21,185 bases of DNA, from contig MHIY01000022.1 in assembly GCA_001817755.1 (NCBI GenBank), positions 7,742 through 28,926 on the forward strand. Reading direction: 5' to 3'. Under the pieces are notes generated by a model that saw only the letters and a list, made by a program, of their open reading frames with translations, was not told the DNA's origin and did no database searches. Below, piece by piece: positions 8,077-16,479 of this stretch (position 1 is the first letter of the stretch; every line of letters starts with the position of its first letter). This DNA comes from Candidatus Colwellbacteria bacterium RIFCSPLOWO2_01_FULL_48_10 (GTDB lineage Bacteria; Patescibacteriota; Minisyncoccia; UBA6257; Colwellbacteraceae). A program made the position numbers and the translations under genes.

Positions 8077-9657
8077 GTGAAACAAAAATTAATTATAATC
8101 GGTTTGTTGGTTGTTGCCCTCGGGGTTGGTGGATATTTCGTGCTTAATGGCGCTATTAATATTGGCGATCGTAAGACCGATCCGATTTCCATAGAAACTG
8201 GGCAATTGGATTCATCACAACAAGAAGCAGAAATAATGCTTTTAAGCCCTTTTCCAGATGGATATTCGGCGCGCATAGAAGCGCAAGTTGAGGATATAAA
8301 TATACCGTCGAACAAGATTACGAATGATACAAGCGTGCAATATTCTTTAAGTCATAATAAAACAATCAAGATATTGGTTTTAAATTCTAGTCCTCTCGCA
8401 GACCTACCAGAGATTGCAGATATAAAAAACAAAGAGATATATGTAGTAACTCCCGGAACCCCTAAGCTTAAGCCTGGCGATATCGTGATGGCTGATTTAA
8501 GTTCATGCAAAATGGAAGCAAGGAATACAAGGGGCATCGCGTACCATGTTTTATTTTGTTTTGAAAATTTACTGTATATAAATAAAATTAAATTTGTTTT
8601 AAAAACAATTCCGAATTCTAATATTAAACAACCGCCATTACATGGTTCGTTATTGGTTGGGGCCACAGATAAAGAGTCATATGGCTCTAATGAGTTAGTA
8701 AAATATTCAATTGAAAGCTTGTCCGATTATTTTTTATGGTATTTGCCCTATCAAGATTCTATTGCCTTAAAATACAGTAAGATATTAAAGAAAAATGGTA
8801 ATGATTGGGTAGATTTACCGTCAGGAGAACTTAGTCCAGCTGAATCGGGGGTAGCACCTGTGCCACTAATAAAGATTAAATCGCATGGTAAATATAGTGA
8901 TGCAATCTCTTTATCAAGGATTGCAGAGTCGGGAACATACAAAATAGCCATGTTCTACACTTTTTCTAGTGATGATTTCCATTCTTTTAATCAAGAACCA
9001 TTAGTTGCATATACGAATGAGTTTTATGTTAATAAAGATAGTTACACACAAACAGCTTGTTTGAAAAAAAGCCAGACAGCCACTACATCTTCACAAAATC
9101 CTGTTCCTTATGTAATTTCGGTAATAGATAAAGAGTCCGGAGAAACAATATCAGCTTTTGCAATTGAAAATGTTAGTTCGGGCAAGGATTATATGACCGA
9201 GACCCACAAATGTGGTGTTTATATTATTCGGGCGGTAAGCTCTGGGGAATCGCCCGAGGGCAATCTTGAAGTTTGGAAATACAGCTATGACGGTATCAGT
9301 AGAAAGATATCTGATTCATCAAGTTCATCCTTTACTATAGATCCGCAAGAGAGATATATTTCTTATACTAGGGGATACAGATATTCGGGTGACTACGAAT
9401 TGGTTATTACAGATTTTGTAAACAAAAAGGATGTTTTTGTTCTTACCGGAGAAGAGGCTGAAGAGATAGACCCTGAATTCGATGTAGATTTTAGTTTTAA
9501 AGGTGGATGGACTAAAGACGGGCGCTATCTTCTAGGTCAAACTTTATACGAGTATGGTCCCGGTGATGCTGATGTTATTTCATATTTCAGAATAGATTCA
9601 ACTACATGGGAGATTGATTTTCGTAAAGTAGAAGACAGGCCATTTCTTGATAAATAA
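8077..9657 (+). CDS. Membrane-anchored extracytoplasmic protein, two domains (unknown family)
   Basis: A 526-residue protein that starts with GTG (MKQKLIIIGLLVVALGVGGYF), a single N-terminal membrane segment at about residues 4-24. No upstream ATG fits and no Shine-Dalgarno is seen. After a linker, residues of about 195-330 look like an Ig-like or protease-inhibitor-type beta-sandwich (TDKESYGSNELVKYSI is a common start of such domains). Residues of about 325-515 repeat the two-cysteine domain of the preceding protein (Cys328, Cys379, EVWKYSYDG), followed by a blade-like stretch (TDFVNKKDVFVLTGEE, WTKDGRYLLGQTLYEY) that recalls beta-propeller repeats. Codons are AT-rich. It probably sits on the outer face of the membrane with its neighbours. 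No function can be assigned. Confidence 0.75.
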   Translation: MKQKLIIIGLLVVALGVGGYFVLNGAINIGDRKTDPISIETGQLDSSQQEAEIMLLSPFPDGYSARIEAQVEDINIPSNKITNDTSVQYSLSHNKTIKILVLNSSPLADLPEIADIKNKEIYVVTPGTPKLKPGDIVMADLSSCKMEARNTRGIAYHVLFCFENLLYINKIKFVLKTIPNSNIKQPPLHGSLLVGATDKESYGSNELVKYSIESLSDYFLWYLPYQDSIALKYSKILKKNGNDWVDLPSGELSPAESGVAPVPLIKIKSHGKYSDAISLSRIAESGTYKIAMFYTFSSDDFHSFNQEPLVAYTNEFYVNKDSYTQTACLKKSQTATTSSQNPVPYVISVIDKESGETISAFAIENVSSGKDYMTETHKCGVYIIRAVSSGESPEGNLEVWKYSYDGISRKISDSSSSSFTIDPQERYISYTRGYRYSGDYELVITDFVNKKDVFVLTGEEAEEIDPEFDVDFSFKGGWTKDGRYLLGQTLYEYGPGDADVISYFRIDSTTWEIDFRKVEDRPFLDK

Positions 9658-9660
9658 AAA

Positions 9661-11220
9661 ATGAATACTAGATTAAATAAAATCATTTTGGTAGCGGTCG
9701 CAGTCATAATATTTATATTTGCCGGGATGATATTATTGCGCATAATTATAGTAGAGCCTCAAAAACAAGATTGGTCTTCGATAAATAAAGAAGACAGTGT
9801 TGTGTATTCTAATAACGTCTACAATTTTAATTTACAAGTTCCGAAAACAATTCAGTTCATATACTCAGCGGAAATTAGTCCCCCATATAGCCCGGCGGTA
9901 GGGAATATGATTGGGGTATTTATTCCAAATATTAGCGCTTATGAGGCCGGAGGTGATCCAAGCCCAGAATTTAAAGTTTTTATAGCCGCGATGAATTTTA
10001 AAGAGCCGATTTCAAAAGATAGTTTTATAAATCTATTTCAAGATATGGCGCGCGGATTATGTCTTACTAGTTTCTGTAGAGAGAATATCCAGTTCGAGAC
10101 GGTTGATAGTTCGGGAATAACTCAATACCGCATCAATTCGATACGTTCTGGCCCATTTAGTGGGATTACTCAATCGCCGTTATTATGGGGTTTCCCACTA
10201 TATTCCGAAGATAGCGGAATGATTATTGGCGTAGTTTCTTTTGTGCCCCAAGTTGATTCAGATCAAAATTTTAATACGCACAATTCGCTTCTAGGGGCTA
10301 TTAATTCTTTTAAGCCGACTGTTTTAGAGCCAGCTAAGGCAGCTGCGCCGCAGCCATCCCTCTCTGAATCAATGTCGTTTTTACCGGAAGAATATAAAAA
10401 CTCTGCTATAAAGGGCGATATCTTGCTTCACCAGAACCCAAATATGGGTATCGAATTCTGGTACCCTAGGGATTTAACCATATCTCTCAAAGAAAATGAT
10501 TATTGGAGGATAGCTTGGCCCAAAATAGGAAGCGTTGAGCCAGCCTTAAAATTATCAGTTGGGGATAGTCAGAATGGGGGGATTATTAATGATCTTTTGG
10601 GCTATTGTGCAGCCGATGGCCCGGATGGTGGAAGTTATTGTGAAGCCCCCGATATCGATAAGATATCCATTATGGAGAACAAAAATTCTATAAATTATGC
10701 TGTATTTCACACAAACTATGTATCCCACTATACATCAAGACCAGACGAGGTAACTAATGGGATTGGGCCATTCGCATATATTCCTGCATATAGGTTTTAT
10801 TACATAACTTTCATGCCTTATTCGACAGACGGTTTATATGGATCAATTGAATATCATGACGAAAGAATGGATAAAGATTTTATGGTAATTATGGATACAC
10901 TGAGGTTTATACCATTAAAGAATCCTGGGATTGGCGTAGATACGTCTAAAGTTGCGGATGGTTATCGTATAGATTATATATTTCCACGATCTTCTGCTGA
11001 TTTAGCCGGTCTTGAAAAAGGAAATATCATATTGAAGATTAATAATGTGTTAACAAATAATATCACTCAACAAGAAATAATGAATCAACTAAGGGGAGAC
11101 TTAGGAACTAATGTCACGCTGCTTATACAAGAAGTTGGAGACTCAAATACTCGAGAAGTTATCATCAAAAGGGGATTGCTTAAATTGAGTAATTCTAAAG
11201 ATCAGCTGATCAATAACTAG
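9661..11220 (+). CDS. Membrane-anchored protein with C-terminal PDZ domain
   Basis: Starts three bases after the stop of the preceding gene. Residues of about 8-28 form a single membrane anchor; the remaining 490 residues should lie outside. Two stretches resemble each other and the PsbP/Mog1-like pattern of small exported domains: VYNFNLQVPKTIQF near residue 57 and MGIEFWYPRDLTISL near 262. Residues of about 424-512 are a PDZ domain (GYRIDYIFPRSSADLAGL, then KGNIILKINN and a LRGDLGTNVTLLI strand), as found in DegP and CtpA proteases. No Ser-His-Asp or Ser-Lys protease domain is visible, so it may be an adaptor or sensor that binds exposed C-termini. It ends the AT-rich block. The PDZ call is good; the rest is tentative. 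Confidence 0.75.
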   Translation: MNTRLNKIILVAVAVIIFIFAGMILLRIIIVEPQKQDWSSINKEDSVVYSNNVYNFNLQVPKTIQFIYSAEISPPYSPAVGNMIGVFIPNISAYEAGGDPSPEFKVFIAAMNFKEPISKDSFINLFQDMARGLCLTSFCRENIQFETVDSSGITQYRINSIRSGPFSGITQSPLLWGFPLYSEDSGMIIGVVSFVPQVDSDQNFNTHNSLLGAINSFKPTVLEPAKAAAPQPSLSESMSFLPEEYKNSAIKGDILLHQNPNMGIEFWYPRDLTISLKENDYWRIAWPKIGSVEPALKLSVGDSQNGGIINDLLGYCAADGPDGGSYCEAPDIDKISIMENKNSINYAVFHTNYVSHYTSRPDEVTNGIGPFAYIPAYRFYYITFMPYSTDGLYGSIEYHDERMDKDFMVIMDTLRFIPLKNPGIGVDTSKVADGYRIDYIFPRSSADLAGLEKGNIILKINNVLTNNITQQEIMNQLRGDLGTNVTLLIQEVGDSNTREVIIKRGLLKLSNSKDQLINN

Positions 11221-11297
11221 GCGTGATTTTATCGTTGTAGAGTGGGGCGGATTGATTAGATAGGTGATTATTCAACCTAATCTTATTAGTGGAATAT

Positions 11298-11323
11298 GAG
11301 ATTTTAAAGAAATCTCTTATACT
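11298..11323 (+). promoter_or_regulatory. Inverted repeat abutting a -10 box; probable leaderless promoter
   Basis: GAGATTT (11298-11304) and AAATCTC (11310-11316) form a perfect inverted repeat with a 5-base centre, followed at once by the -10 box TATACT (11318-11323). The GTG start at 11330 lies about seven bases after the -10, so transcription should begin at or next to the start codon, giving a leaderless mRNA. The repeat sits in the spacer, where a repressor would block polymerase. No good -35 is seen. Confidence 0.45.
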
Positions 11324-11329
11324 ATCTAT

Positions 11330-12805
11330 GTGAGCATTCTTATAAAAAATGTGCAGATTGTTGACGGCGAAGGCGGCGAGCCTTACCCGGCTGACGTTTT
11401 GATCCAGAAAAACGTTATTTCCGCGATCGGCGACCTGAAAGGCAAAGATGCCGACGAGGTTATCGATGGGCTAGGGGACTATCTTGTTCCCGGATTTATC
11501 GATGTTGATGCGTCATCAGACCAATATCTAGCTCTTATTACCAACCCCGCCCAGGCTGACTTTCCGAAGCAGGGAGTAACGACCATAATTGGCGGGCATT
11601 GTGGAGCGTCATTGGCCCCGTTGCTTTACGGCACGCTTGAGTCAATCAGAAAATGGGTTGATATAACGCAGGTCAATGTAAATTGGCATACTTTGGAAGA
11701 ATTTTTCGGGGTGGTCGGTAAGCTGCCTCTGGGAGTGAATTTCGGAACATTGATCGGGCATGCAACCGTGCGTCGTTCGATAAACGGCGGGGCGGCAGGC
11801 GCGTTGACATCAAGCGAGATGAAAGTGTTTTTGAAGATATTGCGCAAGGCCATGGATGAAGGAGCGTATGGTTTTTCGACGGGCTTGGGATACGCACACG
11901 GGCGGCTTACCCCCTATGCCGAGATTGACGAGCTTACGAGCATAATCGCCGAGTACGGCGGGGTATATTCGACCCATTTACGAAGCGAGACAAGCGGACT
12001 TATTGGATCAGTTGAAGAAACGATAAAAATAGCCAATGAGGTCGGCGTCCGCACCGTTATCAGCCACATGCGCCCGCTTTTGGGTTTTGAAGCGCAGTTC
12101 GATGAGGCTGTGTCGAGGATCGAGAAAAACTCGTCGCCCGACAATCTGCGTTTTTACGTCTATCCGTTCGACACTAGCTTAAACCCACTTTACACTTTGT
12201 TGCCGCTCTGGGCACAGGAGAAAGATTTCGAGACCATGCTCTCAAAGATCCGTAATCCTGAGACGGCTTTGCGAATCGAGAACGACATGGCCGGGTTCCC
12301 ATTTGAGCGCATCACTTTTGCCGATGTTCCTAAGCATGAGTACTTAGTCGGGAAAACCGCCCAGGACTTATCCGCTATGTTCGGCGTTTCGCCGGTCAAG
12401 GCCATCATTAAGGCTATGGACGTTACAAGCCTTAGGGCTATGATCTTCAACAAGAATATAAATTTTGAAAAACTGTCCGGATTACTCTCGGATGACCGCG
12501 TTCTCATAGCTTCTAACGCCGCATCTCGCGCTGACTCATATAAATTCCTGACACACGAGAGGGTTCATAGCACTTTTCCAAGATACCTGGAAATAGTTCT
12601 GGGCCATAAACTTCTAACTTTGCCGCAAGCGATAAAAAAAATAACTTTTTCGCCCGCGGCCTACTTTGGATTGAAAGACAGAGGAACGGTTAAGGAGGGA
12701 AAGATCGCTGATCTTGTCATCCTTGGCAAAGATGACTATAGAGTAAGGAAAACCATAGTCGGCGGGCAATACGGCCGCGGCGAAGCGCTGAGACACGCAA
12801 AATGA
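11330..12805 (+). CDS. D-aminoacylase-like amidohydrolase with altered metal site
   Basis: A 491-residue member of the N-acyl-D-amino-acid deacylase branch of the amidohydrolase superfamily. It has the small N-terminal beta-sandwich (ILIKNVQIVDGEGG...ADVLI), the PGFID strand, QGVTTIIGGHCGAS, THLRSE, ISHMR, and the C-terminal FSPAAYFGLKDRGTVKEGKIADLVIL signature. Metal ligands of the tightly bound site remain: Cys91, His216 and His246. The usual HxH after PGFID is replaced by Asp60-Ala-Ser62, and the catalytic Asp of the usual SD motif is Asn396 (LIASNAAS). Deacylase chemistry may be changed or lost. GTG at 11330 is the only sensible start (ATG at 11328 meets a stop at once). It overlaps ftsW by four bases, so a link to D-amino acids of peptidoglycan is attractive but unproven. 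Confidence 0.85.
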   Translation: MSILIKNVQIVDGEGGEPYPADVLIQKNVISAIGDLKGKDADEVIDGLGDYLVPGFIDVDASSDQYLALITNPAQADFPKQGVTTIIGGHCGASLAPLLYGTLESIRKWVDITQVNVNWHTLEEFFGVVGKLPLGVNFGTLIGHATVRRSINGGAAGALTSSEMKVFLKILRKAMDEGAYGFSTGLGYAHGRLTPYAEIDELTSIIAEYGGVYSTHLRSETSGLIGSVEETIKIANEVGVRTVISHMRPLLGFEAQFDEAVSRIEKNSSPDNLRFYVYPFDTSLNPLYTLLPLWAQEKDFETMLSKIRNPETALRIENDMAGFPFERITFADVPKHEYLVGKTAQDLSAMFGVSPVKAIIKAMDVTSLRAMIFNKNINFEKLSGLLSDDRVLIASNAASRADSYKFLTHERVHSTFPRYLEIVLGHKLLTLPQAIKKITFSPAAYFGLKDRGTVKEGKIADLVILGKDDYRVRKTIVGGQYGRGEALRHAK

Positions 12806-13893
12806 GGCAAAAGGGTAAAATAGATTACTTTGTTCTCTCACTTGTGATAATCCTGATCGCCGTGGGCATTATAGTGCTCGCGTCTGCTTCGTCGGATTTG
12901 GCGAAGTCCAAGCTAGACGAAGCTTCGTATTACATTACGCACCAGCTTATTTATGGTCTGGGAGTGGGTATGGCCGCGTTCCTGTTCGGTTTCCTGTTCC
13001 CATACCAGAAATACAAGCGTTTTGCCCCGGCGCTCCTGGCTTTTGGCGTCGGCATGCTGCTCTTAACTTTTACCCCGCTTGGATTCACTTCCGGCGGAGC
13101 GACGCGCTGGATAACTTTAGGTTTCGTAACCGTCCAGCCGGCTGAGATATTAAAGTTTGTCTTTGTCATCTATCTGGCTGCTTGGCTTTCCAAGGAACGC
13201 TCGAACCGGCAAACGGATCTATGGAAGGGTTTTGTACCGTTTGCGGGGCTTTTGGGAATAGTGGCTTTATTACTTCTTTCACAGCGATCGACAAGCTCCG
13301 TTGTTATAATCGCTGCGGCAGCTTTAGCCGTTTATTTCGTAAGCGGCGCGAAATGGAAATATATATTTTCAATGATTAGCCTTGGAGTCATAGCTTTGAC
13401 TCTACTTATCGCCCTATCGCCCTATCGCCTGGATCGTTTTAAAACCTTTGTCGATCCTGGATCTGACACGAGCGGTTCTAGTTACCAGATAGACCGTGCT
13501 CTTATATCGATAGGTTCTGGGGGGTTTCTTGGAGTTGGCTACGGCAATTCGCTATCAAAAAAATATCTGCCTGAGAGGATAGGGGACTCGATCTTTGCCA
13601 TCATTGCCGAAGAATTTGGTTTTGTTGGCGCTTCGGCCGTGATTGCTGCATTTCTCTTTTTGGTAACGCGCGGCTATCTTATTGCGCAAAAGGCTCGCGA
13701 CCCCTTCGGTAGGCTTATTATGGTAGGCTTTTCGACAATTATTGCCACACAAGCTTTTATGCACATGGCTGCTATTTCTGGTATAATTCCGCTCACTGGA
13801 GTTCCGCTTCCGTTTATAAGCTACGGCGGCACGGCGCTTGCGATTTTTATGGCTATATCGGGAGTTATGTTGAATATAAGCCGCAAAGTATAG
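12802..13893 (+). CDS. ftsW: FtsW/RodA/SpoVE-type SEDS glycosyltransferase
   Basis: A 363-residue polytopic membrane protein that polymerises lipid II into glycan strands, working with a class B penicillin-binding protein. It starts inside the stop of the amidohydrolase (ATGA). Hydrophobic segments run through the whole length, about ten in all. SEDS motifs are clear: GGATRWITLG with QPAEILKFVFV, SYQIDRALISIGSGGFLGVGYG, YLPERIGDSIFAIIAEEFGF (canonical LPE..TDFIFA..EE.GF, catalytic Asp kept) and TGVPLPFISYGGTA near the C-terminus. The neighbouring murG favours FtsW (division) over RodA (elongation), but sequence alone does not separate the two. Confidence 0.92.
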   Translation: MRQKGKIDYFVLSLVIILIAVGIIVLASASSDLAKSKLDEASYYITHQLIYGLGVGMAAFLFGFLFPYQKYKRFAPALLAFGVGMLLLTFTPLGFTSGGATRWITLGFVTVQPAEILKFVFVIYLAAWLSKERSNRQTDLWKGFVPFAGLLGIVALLLLSQRSTSSVVIIAAAALAVYFVSGAKWKYIFSMISLGVIALTLLIALSPYRLDRFKTFVDPGSDTSGSSYQIDRALISIGSGGFLGVGYGNSLSKKYLPERIGDSIFAIIAEEFGFVGASAVIAAFLFLVTRGYLIAQKARDPFGRLIMVGFSTIIATQAFMHMAAISGIIPLTGVPLPFISYGGTALAIFMAISGVMLNISRKV

Positions 13894-13985
13894 GAATACT
13901 AAATCCAAATGACCAAGCTAAAATGTCAAAAGATGATCAAATTTGTTGGACATTGTGATTTGGACAATGGACATTAATCGTAAAT

Positions 13986-15086
13986 ATGACAGTCAGGATT
14001 ATGTTAACGGGGGGCGATAACGGAGGGCGCATTTATCCGCTCATTGCAGTCGTTTCGGAACTTCAAACGATAGCGGCTAAAGATGGAATCAATCTAAAGA
14101 TCAGCTATCTTGGCGCCTTTGGTCTGTATAAAGAATTTATCAAGGCCAATAATATCCGCGTCCATTCTGTCGCTGCTGGGGGTCTGCGCGGTTTTTTTGG
14201 GTTCCTTCAGGCTTTGTGGTGGACGTATTGGATTATGCCGGATGTTGTCCTTTCGGATGGCGGGCTGGGTTCGTTTGCCGTGGTATTGGCTGCTAGGTTC
14301 TATCGCGTGCCGGTCGTTGTCCACGAATGCAACGCTGCGCCTGATGCGAGTAATATATCGGCTGTTAAAAGCGCCAAGGCTGTCAGTCTTGCCTTTGCGG
14401 GTGCGGCGCAATATCTCCCGGCCAGAGAGAAGCCCGTTCTGATAGGTAATCCAGTCAGACATTATATACTTCCAAAATTGGGCGAGACTGATCAGGCGTT
14501 TGCGAAAAGAACCCTCGGCTTTGATTCTTCGAAGCCTCTGATATTTGTAAACGGAGGTTCACAATGCGCCCCAAGCATCAACAACTTTATTGTTAAAAAT
14601 CTTCCGTATGTTCTGGAAATTGCACAAGTACTACACCAGACCGGGCGCGAGAATTATGAAACGGTTTTAAACCAGGTGTCTCAAGTCGCCGCCGACATTC
14701 CCGAAGATCTCGCGGCCGGATACAAGGCCGTCGACTACTTCGAGCGCGATATAAAGAATGCTTTAATAGGGGCGGATGTGGTGGTGGCCAGATCGGGTGC
14801 GGGCAGTATTTTTGAGATCGCCGCATTTGGGAAGCCATCAATCTTAATACCGATGCCTGGGTCAAGCGACGACCATCAGAGGCTGAATGCGTACGAATAC
14901 AGTTCGACTGGGGCCGCGATAGTTATTGACGAGGAGAATCTTTTATCCAATTTTTTTATTAACAAACTGCAGAGCTTGCTGGCTGATCCGATCAAAATGG
15001 CGGAAATGTCCGCCGCCGCAAGTACATTCTATAAGCCGGGAGCGGCAGCGGACTTAGCCAGAATTGTGCTAGAATCTAAAGCATGA
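13986..15086 (+). CDS. murG: MurG: UDP-GlcNAc:lipid I GlcNAc transferase
   Basis: Makes lipid II from lipid I at the inner membrane face. The 366 residues follow the MurG layout: MLTGGDNGGRIYPLIAV, VVLSDGGLGSFAVVLAA, HECNAAPDASN (canonical HEQNAVPG..N), LIGNPVR, VNGGSQCAPSINNFI (canonical GGSQGA..LN), LHQTGRENYE, YFERDIKNALIGADVVVARSGAGSIFEIAAFGKPSILIPMP and LNAYEYSSTGAAIVI. The position of the glycine-loop histidine (GGTGGH in most MurGs) is Arg15 here. The gene lies between ftsW, after a 92-base spacer, and gltX, which it overlaps by four bases. It is closer to standard MurG than the copy at 1264, so it is the better candidate for the housekeeping enzyme. No Shine-Dalgarno is seen. Confidence 0.9.
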   Translation: MTVRIMLTGGDNGGRIYPLIAVVSELQTIAAKDGINLKISYLGAFGLYKEFIKANNIRVHSVAAGGLRGFFGFLQALWWTYWIMPDVVLSDGGLGSFAVVLAARFYRVPVVVHECNAAPDASNISAVKSAKAVSLAFAGAAQYLPAREKPVLIGNPVRHYILPKLGETDQAFAKRTLGFDSSKPLIFVNGGSQCAPSINNFIVKNLPYVLEIAQVLHQTGRENYETVLNQVSQVAADIPEDLAAGYKAVDYFERDIKNALIGADVVVARSGAGSIFEIAAFGKPSILIPMPGSSDDHQRLNAYEYSSTGAAIVIDEENLLSNFFINKLQSLLADPIKMAEMSAAASTFYKPGAAADLARIVLESKA

Positions 15087-16477
15087 TAAGAACGAGATTT
15101 GCGCCTTCTCCGACGGGCAAACTGCACGTGGGCGGGGCAAGGACCGCTTTTTTCAGCTGGCTTTTCGCTAGGCAGAATGAGGGTAAGTTCATTTTACGCA
15201 TCGAAGATACAGATAAGGAGCGCTCCAAGCCCGAATTCGAGAAAGGCCTCATAGAAAGCCTCAAATGGCTTGGTTTCGATTGGGATGAGTTTTATCGCCA
15301 AAGCGAAAGAACTGAAATATACAAAGATCTTCTGAAGAAACTTATTAAAGAGGGGAGGGCTTATCACTGCTTCTGTCCTAAAGAAGATTTGGATGCGGAA
15401 CGTGAAAGTTTAGCGGCCGCCGGATTGCCCCAAATATATTCCGGTCGGTGCAGATCAATCGCTCAGAATGAAGCTGAAGAAAGAGTTAAGAAAGGAGATG
15501 GTTATGTAATAAGATTAAAAGTTCCCGAAAAAATAATATCTTTCACGGATATTATACGCGAAACTGTTAAATTTGATTCGGCTTTAATCGGAGACTTTAT
15601 AATCGCCAGAGACATAGAGAATCCTCTGTTCCATTTTGTGGTAGTGGTTGACGACTCTCTCATGGAAATAACTCATGTTATAAGGGGAGAGGAGCATCTT
15701 CCAAATACACCAAGGCATATTCTAATTGTTGAGGCACTCGGTTTTAAGAGTCCCGAATTCGCGCATCTGCCGTTATTGCTGAATGCTGATCGCAGCAAGA
15801 TGTCTAAGAGATTTAATGATGTTGCGGTTGATTCATATAAAGAAAACGGCTATTTACCGGAAGCTATAATAAATTTTATAGCCTTTTTAGGCTGGCACCC
15901 TGTCGACAACAAAGAGGTTATGACAAAAGAGGAGCTTATCAAAGAATTTTCATTGGAAAGGGTACAAAAAGGAGGAGCGGTGTTCAACATAGAAAAGCTT
16001 GAATGGATGAATGCAAAGTACATAAGCCAGCTATCTGATGCTGATTTTATGAAAATAGCCGCGGAATTTCTGCCCGTTGATTGGCGCCTTACGCCAGCAA
16101 TAATTTCTTCCGTGAAAGACCGCGTGAAGAAAATGTCCGACCTGAAAGACCTGGTGTCGCTTTATTTCGAATTGCCTGATTACCCGGCCGAACTTTTGAA
16201 ATGGAAAGGGATGGAGTTATCCGCTGTTGCCACAAACTTATCAGAAGCGGCTTCTTTCCTCGAACTGCTTCCACCGGAGAAATTTAATAAAGGCGACTTG
16301 GAAAGCACGTTGGTGGAAGAAACAAAAAACAAGCCCAAGGGGGAGGTTTTTTGGCCTTTGCGTACCGCCTTGTCAGGGCGCGACAAGTCGCCGACGCCAT
16401 TCGAGATAATGGCCGCTTTAGGCAAGGACGAGTCATTGAGAAGGATACGGATCGCCATACAGAAAACAACTGCATAA
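15083..16477 (+). CDS. gltX: Glutamate--tRNA ligase
   Basis: Charges tRNA-Glu, and in bacteria without GlnRS often also tRNA-Gln, with glutamate in the cytoplasm. The 464 residues show the class I signatures: RFAPSPTGKLHVGGARTA (HIGH region) at the N-terminus and KMSKR at 239-243. Further family regions are RIEDTDKERSK, CFC...GRCR (zinc-type cysteines in the acceptor-binding domain), DFIIARDIENPLFHFVVVVDD and HVIRGEEHLPNTPRH. The helical anticodon-binding part ends with LRTALSGRDKSPTPFEIMAALGKD. The start overlaps the stop of murG (ATGA), and the M23 gene starts two bases after its stop, so it lies in the cell-wall operon. Length is typical and nothing is missing. Confidence 0.96.
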   Translation: MIRTRFAPSPTGKLHVGGARTAFFSWLFARQNEGKFILRIEDTDKERSKPEFEKGLIESLKWLGFDWDEFYRQSERTEIYKDLLKKLIKEGRAYHCFCPKEDLDAERESLAAAGLPQIYSGRCRSIAQNEAEERVKKGDGYVIRLKVPEKIISFTDIIRETVKFDSALIGDFIIARDIENPLFHFVVVVDDSLMEITHVIRGEEHLPNTPRHILIVEALGFKSPEFAHLPLLLNADRSKMSKRFNDVAVDSYKENGYLPEAIINFIAFLGWHPVDNKEVMTKEELIKEFSLERVQKGGAVFNIEKLEWMNAKYISQLSDADFMKIAAEFLPVDWRLTPAIISSVKDRVKKMSDLKDLVSLYFELPDYPAELLKWKGMELSAVATNLSEAASFLELLPPEKFNKGDLESTLVEETKNKPKGEVFWPLRTALSGRDKSPTPFEIMAALGKDESLRRIRIAIQKTTA

Positions 16478-16479
16478 GT

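Noticed and set aside
16351..16479. 43-residue N-terminal extension of the M23 protein
   Set aside because: It lies inside gltX and would place the signal sequence internally; ATG at 16480 begins a normal signal peptide.
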